Shown: positions 32,042-39,946 of the stretch, piece by piece
Numbering within the stretch: position 1 is the stretch's first letter
Layout: the number at the start of each line of letters is the position of its first letter
Assembly: GCF_016806065.1 (NCBI RefSeq)
Contig: NZ_CP032405.1
Location: forward strand, 62,001 to 126,000
Direction of reading: 5' to 3'
From: Rhizobium rosettiformans
GTDB taxonomy: Bacteria; Pseudomonadota; Alphaproteobacteria; Rhizobiales; Rhizobiaceae
Length of the DNA stretch: 64,000 nt
Notes under the pieces: generated by a model
What the model was told of the DNA's origin: nothing
The model's input: the letters and a program-made list of their open reading frames with translations, nothing else
The model's database searches: none
Translations under genes and position numbers: made by a program

Positions 32042-32743
32042 ATGAGCGAAGAGAAGGCGTATTTGAAGCCGATCGGGCGACGCCTGATCGCTGTGCGAGA
32101 AGCACTGGGATTTAAAAATCGGGAGGACTTCGCACTTGCGTACGGAGCCCCTCGAAAGACATTCGAGAAGTACGAGCAGGGGCTCTCAGAGCTGCCGACT
32201 AAGCTCATGCTTTGGCTGCGAGACCAGTACGATGTGAACCTGAGCTGGCTGATCTCGGGTGACGGAGAAATGCGTCCGGCAGCTAGCCGCGCACCGGCAG
32301 TCGTCAACGAACTCGATGACGGCATGGTCCGGATCAAGCATTACAACGTCAGCGCCGCCGCAGGCACAGGCCTGGTTCCCGTCGACGAGCACGAAGAGCA
32401 GGATGACATCATCCTGGCGCGCTCTTTCCTCCGCCGGCTCGGCGCCGCGCCCGATCAATCCCAGGTGATCTTTGCCAGAGGCGAAAGCATGCTCCCGACG
32501 ATCCCTGACGGATCGCTGCTCCTCATCGACCGCAGCAAGACCCACCTCGTCGAGGGGGGCGTTTTCGTTTTCCGTGTTGGTGAAGGGATCAAGGTCAAGC
32601 GCGCGCGATGGCGCGCAGATCAGCGGATCGACCTGCTCTCGGACAACCAGCTCGCCGGTTATCCGCCGGAAACCTACACCCGAGACGAGATCGCAAGCAT
32701 CGTGCCGCTCGGTCGCGTCATGTGCGTTATGCGAGTTCCTTGA
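32042..32743 (+). CDS. phage repressor, HTH plus S24 peptidase (CI/LexA type)
   Basis: The 233-residue protein has an N-terminal XRE-type HTH (residues 10-60: IGRRLIAVREALGFKNREDFALAYG) and a C-terminal S24 domain. Ser149 in the RGESMLP motif and Lys186 in IKVKRA are 37 residues apart, the spacing of LexA and UmuD, so self-cleavage and SOS induction are likely. It faces the early operon across two operators. The ATG at 32042 lacks a good ribosome site (GGGG lies too close), so the exact start is open; TTG 32027 is less likely because it lies within an operator. Confidence 0.9.
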   Translation: MSEEKAYLKPIGRRLIAVREALGFKNREDFALAYGAPRKTFEKYEQGLSELPTKLMLWLRDQYDVNLSWLISGDGEMRPAASRAPAVVNELDDGMVRIKHYNVSAAAGTGLVPVDEHEEQDDIILARSFLRRLGAAPDQSQVIFARGESMLPTIPDGSLLLIDRSKTHLVEGGVFVFRVGEGIKVKRARWRADQRIDLLSDNQLAGYPPETYTRDEIASIVPLGRVMCVMRVP

Positions 32744-33333
32744 CTGAAGGGTCTGGGGAAGCGTTGCCGCCCGTATTTCGCGCAGTTTTCCACGCTTCCC
32801 CTCGACATTTCAAAGGCTTAGACGGCGAACACGTCGCGTTTCCCCTGAGTTGGGGAAGCGCCAATTGGATTTCGGGATGCGAAGCGGCGTTCCTGAGCGA
32901 CGGTGTGCAGCAGCCCACGAACTATTCGGCTATTGTTTTTCAATGGCTTGAGGACGCCTCAAAGGCGTTTCAACGGTTTCTGAGGACTTCGTGAGGAATT
33001 GCCGCGCTCCAGCCGGCCGTGACAGTGATCCGCAGACTTTCGGGATTCGCCCTGTCAAAACGCTCCGCGCCGCTGCGCCGCTTGAGCCGCCGTAAACCGC
33101 TAAATTCTTTGGCTTTTTCGATCGATCCCGCTTTTTCCCAGATATTCCCGGTTATTCCGGATCCATGTGTCAAACAACACCGATCCTTTTTGCTGTTCGC
33201 GACGCTGTTCTAGAATTTTGACAGCGGAAATCACAATCGTATCGCCCCATCTACGTTCAGCCTCTCCTCGGAGGCCTCAAATAGCACGCGAACATTCTTT
33301 CAACTCGGATCCAAAACAAACCATTAAAGGGCG
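32744..33333. other. non-coding stretch with short repeats, probable phage end
   Basis: No gene is supported here. The first 320 bases hold repeats expected of MuA sites: GGGGAAGCG at 32755 and 32852, its complement at 32793 and a near copy at 32837; TTTCGGGATGCG at 32870 with TTTCGGGATTCG at 33038; TTTCAAyGG-type repeats at 32938 and 32968. A Mu end starts TG; on the minus strand such an end followed by a CGAATCCCGAAAG site occurs at 33057. CTGTCAAAA (33052) recurs inverted at 33216. Beyond 33060 the GC content falls and I see nothing else. Confidence 0.5.
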
Positions 33334-34002
33334 TCAACGCTTTTGGGAACCATCTACCACGGCACCCAGAACCTTCGCTCGCCATAGCTGACCTCCGACG
33401 AGTGATGTGCTTTGGACAGTAAGGGTACGGCATCCAGGGATATCCCTGATCGTTTCTATAACCGATTGCCTCAACGCAACCGGCATCCACGGGCTCAGTA
33501 TCACCCGTTTAATCCAACTGATTTCGATTGGGACATCAAACGCGCTAACTTCTTCGGTTGCGGAAGAGTAGATGATCCGCAATTCCTGCTCGGGCTCATA
33601 CGGGGCCCGCTTCAGAAACGGCAAGTCACTTACAAGCCACCGCTTGGAAGATGGGCGAAGGATGTCGAGTTTGCGGTATTCCACATTTCTCCATCTGATG
33701 CCGTCTAGGCCGCTTAGGCTTTCACACAGATTTTCTCGGTCGAACTCGAAGCACACACCGGATGCTCCAACAGTAAAAACCCGCCAATGGTGGTAAGTTT
33801 CCTTGCAGTCGGCAAAGCAAATGGCGAGAAGCGTTTGGAGCTCTAGTGCTTCTTTATACCGCTCCATACACATCCGGTCATTCCCATCGTCCCAACGGGA
33901 CGGGTCCAACAGCGTAATTTTCTTTGCCCGGAGTATGTGTAAGCCCGATGCAAGATCTGTATAGCGACGCAGCTTCTGTGGTGATTTCTTGATAGACGCC
34001 AC
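33334..34002 (-). CDS. DUF2971 protein
   Basis: The 222-residue protein has the DUF2971 pattern: a start RYTDLASGLHILRAKKITLLDPSRWDD, then LLAICFADCKETYHHWRVFTVGASGVCFEF, and YEPEQELRIIY late. The biochemical role is unknown; members are frequent in mobile regions and defence islands. The GTG start has GGAGG seven bases upstream. Its base composition is poorer in GC than the genes on both sides, which suggests transfer. It may be cargo of the adjoining phage or a host island gene, depending on where the phage ends. Confidence 0.75.
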   Translation of the reverse strand: MASIKKSPQKLRRYTDLASGLHILRAKKITLLDPSRWDDGNDRMCMERYKEALELQTLLAICFADCKETYHHWRVFTVGASGVCFEFDRENLCESLSGLDGIRWRNVEYRKLDILRPSSKRWLVSDLPFLKRAPYEPEQELRIIYSSATEEVSAFDVPIEISWIKRVILSPWMPVALRQSVIETIRDIPGCRTLTVQSTSLVGGQLWRAKVLGAVVDGSQKR

Positions 34003-34135
34003 TAACGCCCCTCCCCTGGATCCATCTTAAATATAGGGCTTCAAGAGGGTTGTAGCACCTTGTCACATTTCGCGCCAAGCGAGCCTACCGGCAGCCGCCT
34101 TGAAAGACAGCGATGGCGGTGGCACATTTGGCGCC

Positions 34136-34369
34136 ATGGAACACCGCGTCAAAGCTCTCGAAGACACCATGAAGCGGGTCCTGCAGGACACCGCCGAGAT
34201 CAAGGGAATGCTGCGCGCAGCACCCTCCGCGATCGAATTCGGCGAGCTGAAAGGCCGCGTCGACAGCCTGCCGACCATGGGCAAGGCAGCCGCGATGCTG
34301 TCGATCGCCACAGCCGTCATCGTCATCTTGAACAACTGGACGGCCGTACGTTCCTGGCTTGTCGGCTAG
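34136..34369 (+). CDS. small coiled-coil membrane protein (XhlA-like layout)
   Basis: The 77-residue protein (from ATG 34136) has a helical N-terminal half (MEHRVKALEDTMKRVLQDTA), then one membrane segment (about residues 49-66) and a short tail. This layout is shared with XhlA-type phage lysis helpers. No good ribosome site is seen for the ATG or for a TTG at 34100. The start overlaps the second copy of a 14-base direct repeat. It could be a leftover of another phage. Confidence 0.5.
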   Translation: MEHRVKALEDTMKRVLQDTAEIKGMLRAAPSAIEFGELKGRVDSLPTMGKAAAMLSIATAVIVILNNWTAVRSWLVG

Positions 34370-34376
34370 TCCGCCC

Positions 34377-35018
34377 TCACCGAGCCGCCCAGACCAACCC
34401 TCTCCGCACAATCTCCCGCATCTGCGGCCCCTCGAACTCCGCCGCCTGATGGCCGAGCGAGGAGTAGAATACCCTGCCTTGCCCGTGGCGTCGCTTCCAG
34501 ACGACCGGCATCACATGGCCGTCGATCCAGGCATCGTGCTCGCCGGTAAAGGTGGTCGTCGCCAGCACCTCGTTGTTGGGGTCGACATGCATGTAATACT
34601 GCTCAGAGCGATAGGGAAAATCACTGACGCCGGAGACCAGCGGGTCATCCGGCTTGGTGATCTCGACCGTGTAATCATAGATATTACCGGGATGGGCGAC
34701 CCACTGGCCGCCGATCATGTATTGATACTGCACGCAGTCGCGAAAGCTGTCGCCCGCCTGACCGTGGAAGCCGCCGAGGCCGACGCCGCCTCGAATGGCA
34801 AGCTCCAGGTTCTCGATCTCAGGCTTTTCGATCTTGGTCATCGTCAGCATTGGCACGATGAGGCTGTAGTCTCGGATGGCGGTATCGGCAAAGGCCTCCG
34901 TGCCCGCTTCGACACGCACGGAAAAGCCCTCGGCCTGGAGCATGTCGGAGACGACGGCGGCGCATTGTTCGGGCTGGTGTCCGTCCCAGCCGCCCCAGCA
35001 AATCAGAACCTGACGCAT
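34377..35018 (-). CDS. ThuA-domain protein
   Basis: The 213-residue protein matches the ThuA family (glutamine-amidotransferase-like fold): LICWGGWDGHQPEQCAAVV, a GGFHGQAGDSF stretch, GGQWVAHPGN, and the final RRGLVWAAR. ThuA proteins act in trehalose and related disaccharide use in Rhizobiaceae. It lies 24 bases after a Gfo/Idh/MocA dehydrogenase gene, so the two form an operon. No sugar ABC transporter is next to them here. Confidence 0.88.
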   Translation of the reverse strand: MRQVLICWGGWDGHQPEQCAAVVSDMLQAEGFSVRVEAGTEAFADTAIRDYSLIVPMLTMTKIEKPEIENLELAIRGGVGLGGFHGQAGDSFRDCVQYQYMIGGQWVAHPGNIYDYTVEITKPDDPLVSGVSDFPYRSEQYYMHVDPNNEVLATTTFTGEHDAWIDGHVMPVVWKRRHGQGRVFYSSLGHQAAEFEGPQMREIVRRGLVWAAR

Positions 35019-35042
35019 GAAAATATCCTTGTGAAAATGAAC

Positions 35043-36143
35043 TTAGCGGCCAATCAGGCCATCGACGAGCGATTGGTCGAGCGGCGCCGGCCGCTCCACA
35101 GCTGTAGTGATCTTGACCGTCTCGCCCCGGTCGGAGGCCGTCTGGAAGGCTTCCATGACTTCGAGCACATGCAGCGCGAGATCCCCATTGGCCCGGTGTG
35201 GGCGGTCGGAGAGAATGGCATGCGCCATGTCGGCGACGCCAAGCGAGCGCCAGTTGCCATCGGCATAAGGCAGCGTCACCGGCTTGCCCTGCGCCTCGCC
35301 GGTCAGCGGCAGGACGAAGACATCGCCGCCGAAATGGTTGGGATCCGGCACGATCAGTGTGCCCTCGGTGCCATAGACCTCGAGCGGCTTGTGCCAGTGG
35401 GCAGCCACATCAAAGCTCATCGAAATCTGCACCACGGCCCCGTTGGCAAAGGACATAAGCCCTGCGACATGCGTCGGCACATGCACGGGGATCGTCTCGC
35501 CCCGGCGCGGCTCGCTGCCGATCTTTCTGGTGTCCCGCACCTTGGTGGCAAAGCCCGCCACCTTCTCGACCGGGCCGAAGAGATTGACGAGATCGGTGAT
35601 GTAGTAGGGTCCCATGTCGAGCATCGGCCCGCCACCGACCTCGTAGTAGAAATCCGGATTGGGATGCCATCGCTCGTGGCCCGGGCACATGAAGTAGGCG
35701 GTGCCGCCGATCGGCTGGCCGATCAGACCCTGGTCAATCAGCCCGCGCGCTGTCTGATGCGCACCGCCGAGAAAGGTATCGGGCGCAGAGCCGACCCGGA
35801 GATTGAGCGATCTGGCCACCTCGACCAGCCGCTTGCCCTCCGCAAAGGTGACGCCGAGCGGCTTTTCCGAATAGACATGTTTGCCCGCGGCGAGTGCCTT
35901 CAGCCCCACCTCGACATGCGCCTTGGGGATCGTCAGATTGACGATGATTTGCACGTCCGGATCGGCATGCAGTTCGTCGATCGTGCGCGCCGGCACACCG
36001 TATTCGGCGGCCCGACTTGCGGCGAGATCACTGTTCAGATCGGCAATGCCGCAGACCTTGAGTATGGGAAAATGCTGGAGCGCCTTGAGATAAGCGCTTG
36101 AAATATTGCCGCATCCGATGATGCCGATGCCGACCTGCTGCAT
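35043..36143 (-). CDS. Gfo/Idh/MocA family oxidoreductase
   Basis: The 366-residue protein has an N-terminal Rossmann fold (GIIGCGNISSAYLKAL) and the family motif YSEKPLGV near residue 95, followed by a C-terminal beta-sheet domain (GGPMLDMGPYYITDLVNLFG). Such enzymes oxidise or reduce sugars and derivatives with NAD(P). Paired with ThuA it may act like ThuB in forming 3-keto sugars; that is inferred from context. The start has GAGGAATTCAAGGC before it. Confidence 0.85.
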   Translation of the reverse strand: MQQVGIGIIGCGNISSAYLKALQHFPILKVCGIADLNSDLAASRAAEYGVPARTIDELHADPDVQIIVNLTIPKAHVEVGLKALAAGKHVYSEKPLGVTFAEGKRLVEVARSLNLRVGSAPDTFLGGAHQTARGLIDQGLIGQPIGGTAYFMCPGHERWHPNPDFYYEVGGGPMLDMGPYYITDLVNLFGPVEKVAGFATKVRDTRKIGSEPRRGETIPVHVPTHVAGLMSFANGAVVQISMSFDVAAHWHKPLEVYGTEGTLIVPDPNHFGGDVFVLPLTGEAQGKPVTLPYADGNWRSLGVADMAHAILSDRPHRANGDLALHVLEVMEAFQTASDRGETVKITTAVERPAPLDQSLVDGLIGR

Positions 36144-36412
36144 GCCTTGAATTCCTCACTCCCGGACATCCGTCCACCTGCGATCGCCGGGCAAGAACGC
36201 AACAGTTCCTCCTCGCTGCCTCGGCGACCGCCCGGCAGACTGGTGGCAAATGCGACTGACGTCAACGCCTGTTTCTCGCCAGGCGAGCATGCGGGGCAGC
36301 CCTCCCCCGGCATTCCCACCCCTGATTGGGGATGCGAGATCCGGGGGCGGTTAAGAAAACCTTTCGTTAAATTTTAATGAATAGGATGGAGGGCCTGTAG
36401 CGAGGTTTTGTC

Positions 36413-36997
36413 ATGCGTACCGCTCTTATCTCCGCCCTCGGCGTCATGCTGATGCTGTCGGCCTGTGCCAAGCCGCCATCCCAGACCCGCAATGCCTGCG
36501 CGATTTTCGAGCAGCGCAACGGGCTGTTCAACAACTGGCGCCGCGCCGCCGTCGCAGCAGAGCGCGAATATGGCGTGCCCGTCCCGATCTTGATGGCGAC
36601 GATCTACACGGAATCGAGCTTCCGCCACAACGCCAAACCGCCGCGCAAGAAGATCTTCGGCTTCATCCCCGGCAAGCGACAGTCGACCGCCTATGGCTAT
36701 TCCCAGGCCCTCGACGGCACCTGGGAACGCTACCAGCGCGAAACAGGCCGCTGGGGCGCCCGCCGCACCGACTTCGCCGACGCCATCCGCTTCATCGGCT
36801 GGTATCACCGCGAGAGCGCGACCAAGGTCAACATCCCCCTGAACGACCCCTACAAGCTCTACCTCGCCTATCATTCCGGCCATACCGGCTATCTGCGCGG
36901 CGCCTACAACAAGCGGCCGGAGGCGCTGAGGGGTGCGAAGAGATTTACCGATATTACCTATACTTACGCCAAGCAGTTGCAGCAGTGCCCGGGCTGA
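36413..36997 (+). CDS. SLT-type transglycosylase lipoprotein
   Basis: The 194-residue protein has a lipoprotein signal (MRTALISALGVMLMLSAC, lipobox LSAC) and an SLT-like domain: VPVPILMATIYTESSFRHNAKP with the catalytic Glu in the ES motif, AYGYSQALDGTWERY, and LYLAYHSGHTGY. It probably cuts or remodels peptidoglycan from the outer membrane. It is transcribed alone from a 269-base upstream region that contains AT-rich sequence near 36355-36385. Confidence 0.82.
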   Translation: MRTALISALGVMLMLSACAKPPSQTRNACAIFEQRNGLFNNWRRAAVAAEREYGVPVPILMATIYTESSFRHNAKPPRKKIFGFIPGKRQSTAYGYSQALDGTWERYQRETGRWGARRTDFADAIRFIGWYHRESATKVNIPLNDPYKLYLAYHSGHTGYLRGAYNKRPEALRGAKRFTDITYTYAKQLQQCPG

Positions 36998-37183
36998 GGG
37001 TGATCTGACCGGTCGGCATGCCATTCAAGACTTGAGGCGAGACGCCTCAAGGTCTAAAAGTTCAGGATCGTCGGCAAGAAGGAGTTTGATGCGCAGTAAC
37101 GATAGCCTGTGAACCCTATGGGAACGGCTCGACAGCCGAATGCTGTCGCACGCGCATCAACAACACGACTGACGGAACAATCC

Positions 37184-37624
37184 ATGAAATACGACCTGAA
37201 AATCCGGGCTTTTCTGCCCGAGGATAGCACGCGCCTCGTCGCTATCTGGCGAGCAGCATCTGAGAAAGGGCACCCCTTTCTCGCCCACGCGCAACTGGAC
37301 AACCAGGCGACCCTCGTGGCCGACCATTACCTACCGCTGGCGGAGACCCATGTCGCACTGCGAAACGGTGAGATCGTCGGCTTCATCAGCCTGCTGGACC
37401 AGACTATCGGCGGCCTTTTCGTCGACCCGTACCACCATGGGACGGGCATCGGCCGACATCTCGTGGAACATGCCTCACGCCTCCACCCAAGGCTGGAGCT
37501 GGAAGTGTATACGATCAATGAAAGCGCCCGCCGCTTCTACGACCGGCTGGGCTTCGTCGAGACAGGCCGCCGTCCGACCGACGACAGCGGTCTACCCTTC
37601 GAGTTGATCAAGCTCGTTCGCTGA
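37184..37624 (+). CDS. GNAT acetyltransferase
   Basis: The 146-residue protein fits GNAT acetyltransferases: IRAFLPEDSTRLVAIWRAAS at the start, the acetyl-CoA loop VDPYHHGTGIGRHLVEHAS, and VYTINESARRFYDRLGFVETGRR. The substrate is unknown. The ATG at 37184 is preferred because the longer frame has no ribosome site and lacks family sequence. A convergent terminator lies just downstream. Confidence 0.85.
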   Translation: MKYDLKIRAFLPEDSTRLVAIWRAASEKGHPFLAHAQLDNQATLVADHYLPLAETHVALRNGEIVGFISLLDQTIGGLFVDPYHHGTGIGRHLVEHASRLHPRLELEVYTINESARRFYDRLGFVETGRRPTDDSGLPFELIKLVR

Positions 37625-37628
37625 CACG

Positions 37629-37655
37629 AAAAAGGCCCGGCCAAAAGGCCGGGCC
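37629..37655 (-). terminator. terminator of the Tim44-domain gene
   Basis: GGCCCGGCC and GGCCGGGCC flank an AAAA loop. On the minus strand the stem is followed by TTTTT, so it ends the leftward Tim44 transcript; rightward it may also slow the GNAT transcript. Confidence 0.85.
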
Positions 37656-37689
37656 CCAACATGTTCGGGGACGCCAAGTGCCGAGGCAC

Positions 37690-38703
37690 TCAGCCTTGTT
37701 CGACACCCTGGATTGCCGAGATCTGCCACAGGGTGTTCGGGCGGCGGGCGAAGGTCCAGAGCTCGACCGACTCGGTCGGCGCATTCGGATCCCCATCGAC
37801 CACAGCCCCGCTCTGGCGATCGACAATATAGTCGATTGCTTCGTAGCGCATCGCGACCGTCGCGTATTCCATCTTGTCTTCGGCCCAGCTCTCGGCCACG
37901 TCGCCCTGAACCAGATGCACGTCGCGCACCTCGTTCTTGACGCCCTTGGTGGCGTTCTCGCTCAGTTCCTCGGCGAGATAGGACATGGCTTCCGGCGTGG
38001 TGATGCGGCGAAGCGCGCCGTAATCTTCCGCCGCATAGGCCCGCTGCATCTCCTGCAGCAGTTCCTCGAAGCGCTCGAGATCCTTCGGCGTGATACCGAG
38101 TTCGTCGGACTGACCGGACCGTCGAGCGGAGGCCGCCGAAGATACGCCACCACCGAGCTTCGGGATCTGGAAACTCGGACGAACCTGGTCACCGCTCTGG
38201 TTGTCACGCGCCATGCCGCCAAAGCCGCCGAAGCCCGGACCGCCACTCGGGCCAGACGCTGGTGCTTGACGATTGGCAAACATGCGCATCGCAAAGCGGA
38301 TCAGGAAGAAGATCAAGATGCCCTGTAGAAGCAGGCCGAGGAAGCCGAAGCCGCCACCGAAGCCGGTGCCCATCAGCATGCCGAAGAGACCACCGAGCAA
38401 CAGGCCGCCCATCAGACCACCGGCGAGACCGCCGAACAGACCACCCGGACGCGCAGCCTGGTTGGCCGCCGTCGACTGGGCAGCACCGGGCTGGTTCGCA
38501 TTGGTGCGCGGGGTCATGGTGCGTTCGATCGGCGCGGCCGGGGTTGGCGCGGTCCGTGTTGCAGCCGGCGCGTCGAATGTGCGCGTGCCGCGACTACCGA
38601 AACCACCGCCACCTGCCCGGCGCGCCTCGGCGAAGTCGACGGCCACCAGCGTGACCATCATTCCAAGCGCAAGCGTCGCGAATGTCTTTGCGTATTGCCG
38701 CAT
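37690..38703 (-). CDS. Tim44-domain membrane protein
   Basis: The 337-residue protein has an N-terminal signal or anchor, an Arg/Gly/Ala-rich linker, a second hydrophobic Gly/Leu-rich segment (about residues 90-135), and a C-terminal Tim44-like domain (about 205-337: ITPKDLERFEELLQEMQRAYAAEDYGALRRI, TNEVRDVHLVQGDVAESW). Bacterial relatives are widespread but not well understood; they may act in membrane quality control. Start at 38703 fits the signal. Confidence 0.8.
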   Translation of the reverse strand: MRQYAKTFATLALGMMVTLVAVDFAEARRAGGGGFGSRGTRTFDAPAATRTAPTPAAPIERTMTPRTNANQPGAAQSTAANQAARPGGLFGGLAGGLMGGLLLGGLFGMLMGTGFGGGFGFLGLLLQGILIFFLIRFAMRMFANRQAPASGPSGGPGFGGFGGMARDNQSGDQVRPSFQIPKLGGGVSSAASARRSGQSDELGITPKDLERFEELLQEMQRAYAAEDYGALRRITTPEAMSYLAEELSENATKGVKNEVRDVHLVQGDVAESWAEDKMEYATVAMRYEAIDYIVDRQSGAVVDGDPNAPTESVELWTFARRPNTLWQISAIQGVEQG

Positions 38704-38828
38704 CGTGTTTCCTGTCCTCCTCGAAACAGTCTTGAATGCCCTTTCGGGCTTGTCCCCCATATGGAGAGAGCTCGCTCTCTTTTGAAGAGAGAGCGAGCCG
38801 ATTTCCATTGAATTTCAGGTGATCGACG

Positions 38829-38942
38829 TCAGGCTCGAAGCCAGAACTTGATGATCAGTCCGACGATCGTGATTGCCAGCACGCCGCCGGCCCAAAGGCC
38901 GACGAACCAGAGAAGACGGCTGGCGATGAGGCGCTTATCCAT
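38829..38942 (-). CDS. DUF2474 small membrane protein of the bd oxidase
   Basis: The 37-residue protein (MDKRLIASRLLWFVGLWAGG onward) has one membrane helix. Its ATG overlaps the cydB stop (TAATG). Tiny proteins like it (CydX, DUF2474, YnhF type) bind and stabilise cytochrome bd. It is easily missed because of its length. Confidence 0.8.
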   Translation of the reverse strand: MDKRLIASRLLWFVGLWAGGVLAITIVGLIIKFWLRA

Positions 38943-39946
38943 TAGTGATAGCCCTCGTCCGGATTGAGCTTTCCACGGAAGACCCAATAGGCATAGGCCG
39001 TGTATCCGAGGATCATCGGCACGAGAATGACGGCACCGACCAGCAGGAAGGCAAGGCTCTCGTCGGGTGCCGCCGCCTCCCAGATGGTGAGGGACGTCGG
39101 CACGATATAGGGATAGAAGCTGATCCCGATCCCGGCATAGCCGAGCACGAAGAGGCCGAGTGCCGCCAGGAAGGGCCGCGCGTCATGGCCTTTGCGCAAC
39201 CCGTTGACGATCACGTAGAGGCAGCCGAGCACCAGTGCAGGCACGATGACCGAGAAGATCAGCGTCGGGAAACTGAACCAGCGCTCGAAATAGAGCGGTT
39301 CGAGCCAAGGCGTCCAGAGGCTGAAGACGCCCATGGCGCCGACGGTGGCAAATGACAGAGGCAGCGCGAAGGACCGCGCCCGATCCGAGATCTCCCCTTC
39401 CGTCTTCATCACGAGCCAGGTGGCGCCCAGAAGCGCATAACCGATGACGAGAGCAGCACCGGTTGCGAGCGAAAACGGCGTCAGCCAGTCCCACCAGCCG
39501 CCGGAATAGGCGCGGTTCTCGACCGGGATACCCTGCACGAGTGCGCCGAGCGCCACACCCTGAAAGAAGGCCGCGACGACGGAGCCGCCGGTAAAGGCCC
39601 AGTTCCACAGATACTCCGCGCGCTGCGTACGCCAGCGGTATTCGAAGGCGACACCGCGGAAGATCAGCCCAAGCAGCATGATGATCAGTGGCGCGTAGAG
39701 GGCGGGTAGGATCGTCGCATAGGCGAGCGGGAAGACCGCAAGCAGCCCTCCCCCGCCAAGCACCAGCCAGGTCTCGTTGCCATCCCATACCGGCGCCACC
39801 GAGTTCATCATTAGATCCTTCTCGTGCTTCTCAGGAAAGAAGGGAAAGAGGATGCCGACGCCGAGATCGAAGCCGTCGAGGATGACATAGGCGAGCACGG
39901 CAAACGCAATGATGCCGGCCCAGATGAAGGGAAGATCAATGGGCAT
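38942..39946 (-). CDS. cydB: cytochrome bd-type ubiquinol oxidase subunit II
   Basis: The 334-residue membrane protein starts MPIDLPFIWAGIIAFAVLAY, then ILDGFDLGVGILFPF, the hallmark of CydB, with about eight helices. WDGNETWLVLGGGGLLAVFPLAY is also conserved. With CydA it makes the high-affinity terminal oxidase, probably of the cyanide-insensitive subtype. The ATG at 39946 has GGAGG seven bases upstream and lies inside the last codons of cydA, so the two are coupled. Confidence 0.93.
   Translation of the reverse strand: MPIDLPFIWAGIIAFAVLAYVILDGFDLGVGILFPFFPEKHEKDLMMNSVAPVWDGNETWLVLGGGGLLAVFPLAYATILPALYAPLIIMLLGLIFRGVAFEYRWRTQRAEYLWNWAFTGGSVVAAFFQGVALGALVQGIPVENRAYSGGWWDWLTPFSLATGAALVIGYALLGATWLVMKTEGEISDRARSFALPLSFATVGAMGVFSLWTPWLEPLYFERWFSFPTLIFSVIVPALVLGCLYVIVNGLRKGHDARPFLAALGLFVLGYAGIGISFYPYIVPTSLTIWEAAAPDESLAFLLVGAVILVPMILGYTAYAYWVFRGKLNPDEGYH

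Larger units (their letters stand above)
1..33057 (-). mobile_element. Mu-like transposable prophage (partial, one end outside window)
   Basis: The region shows the full Mu plan on the minus strand: repressor, Ner-like regulator, MuA, MuB, GemA, Mor, lysis genes, DUF3486 and terminase, DUF935 portal, gpF, gpG, protease/scaffold, gpT, then contractile tail genes in Mu order to gp45. No frameshifted or broken gene was seen, so the part present looks intact. The late end (rest of the baseplate, fibres, attR) lies left of position 1. The end next to the repressor is placed near 33057 only tentatively, because a Mu end begins TG and the 5-bp target duplication cannot be checked without the other end. 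Confidence 0.9.

Noticed and set aside
33052..33224. A possible miniature transposon bounded by CTGTCAAAA and TTTTGACAG
   Set aside because: The repeats are only nine bases, no flanking target duplication was seen, and one copy may belong to the phage end.
34359..36101. A 580-codon rightward open frame
   Set aside because: It lies antisense to ThuA and the Gfo/Idh/MocA gene, which have clear family motifs. Long antisense frames are expected in high-GC sequence.
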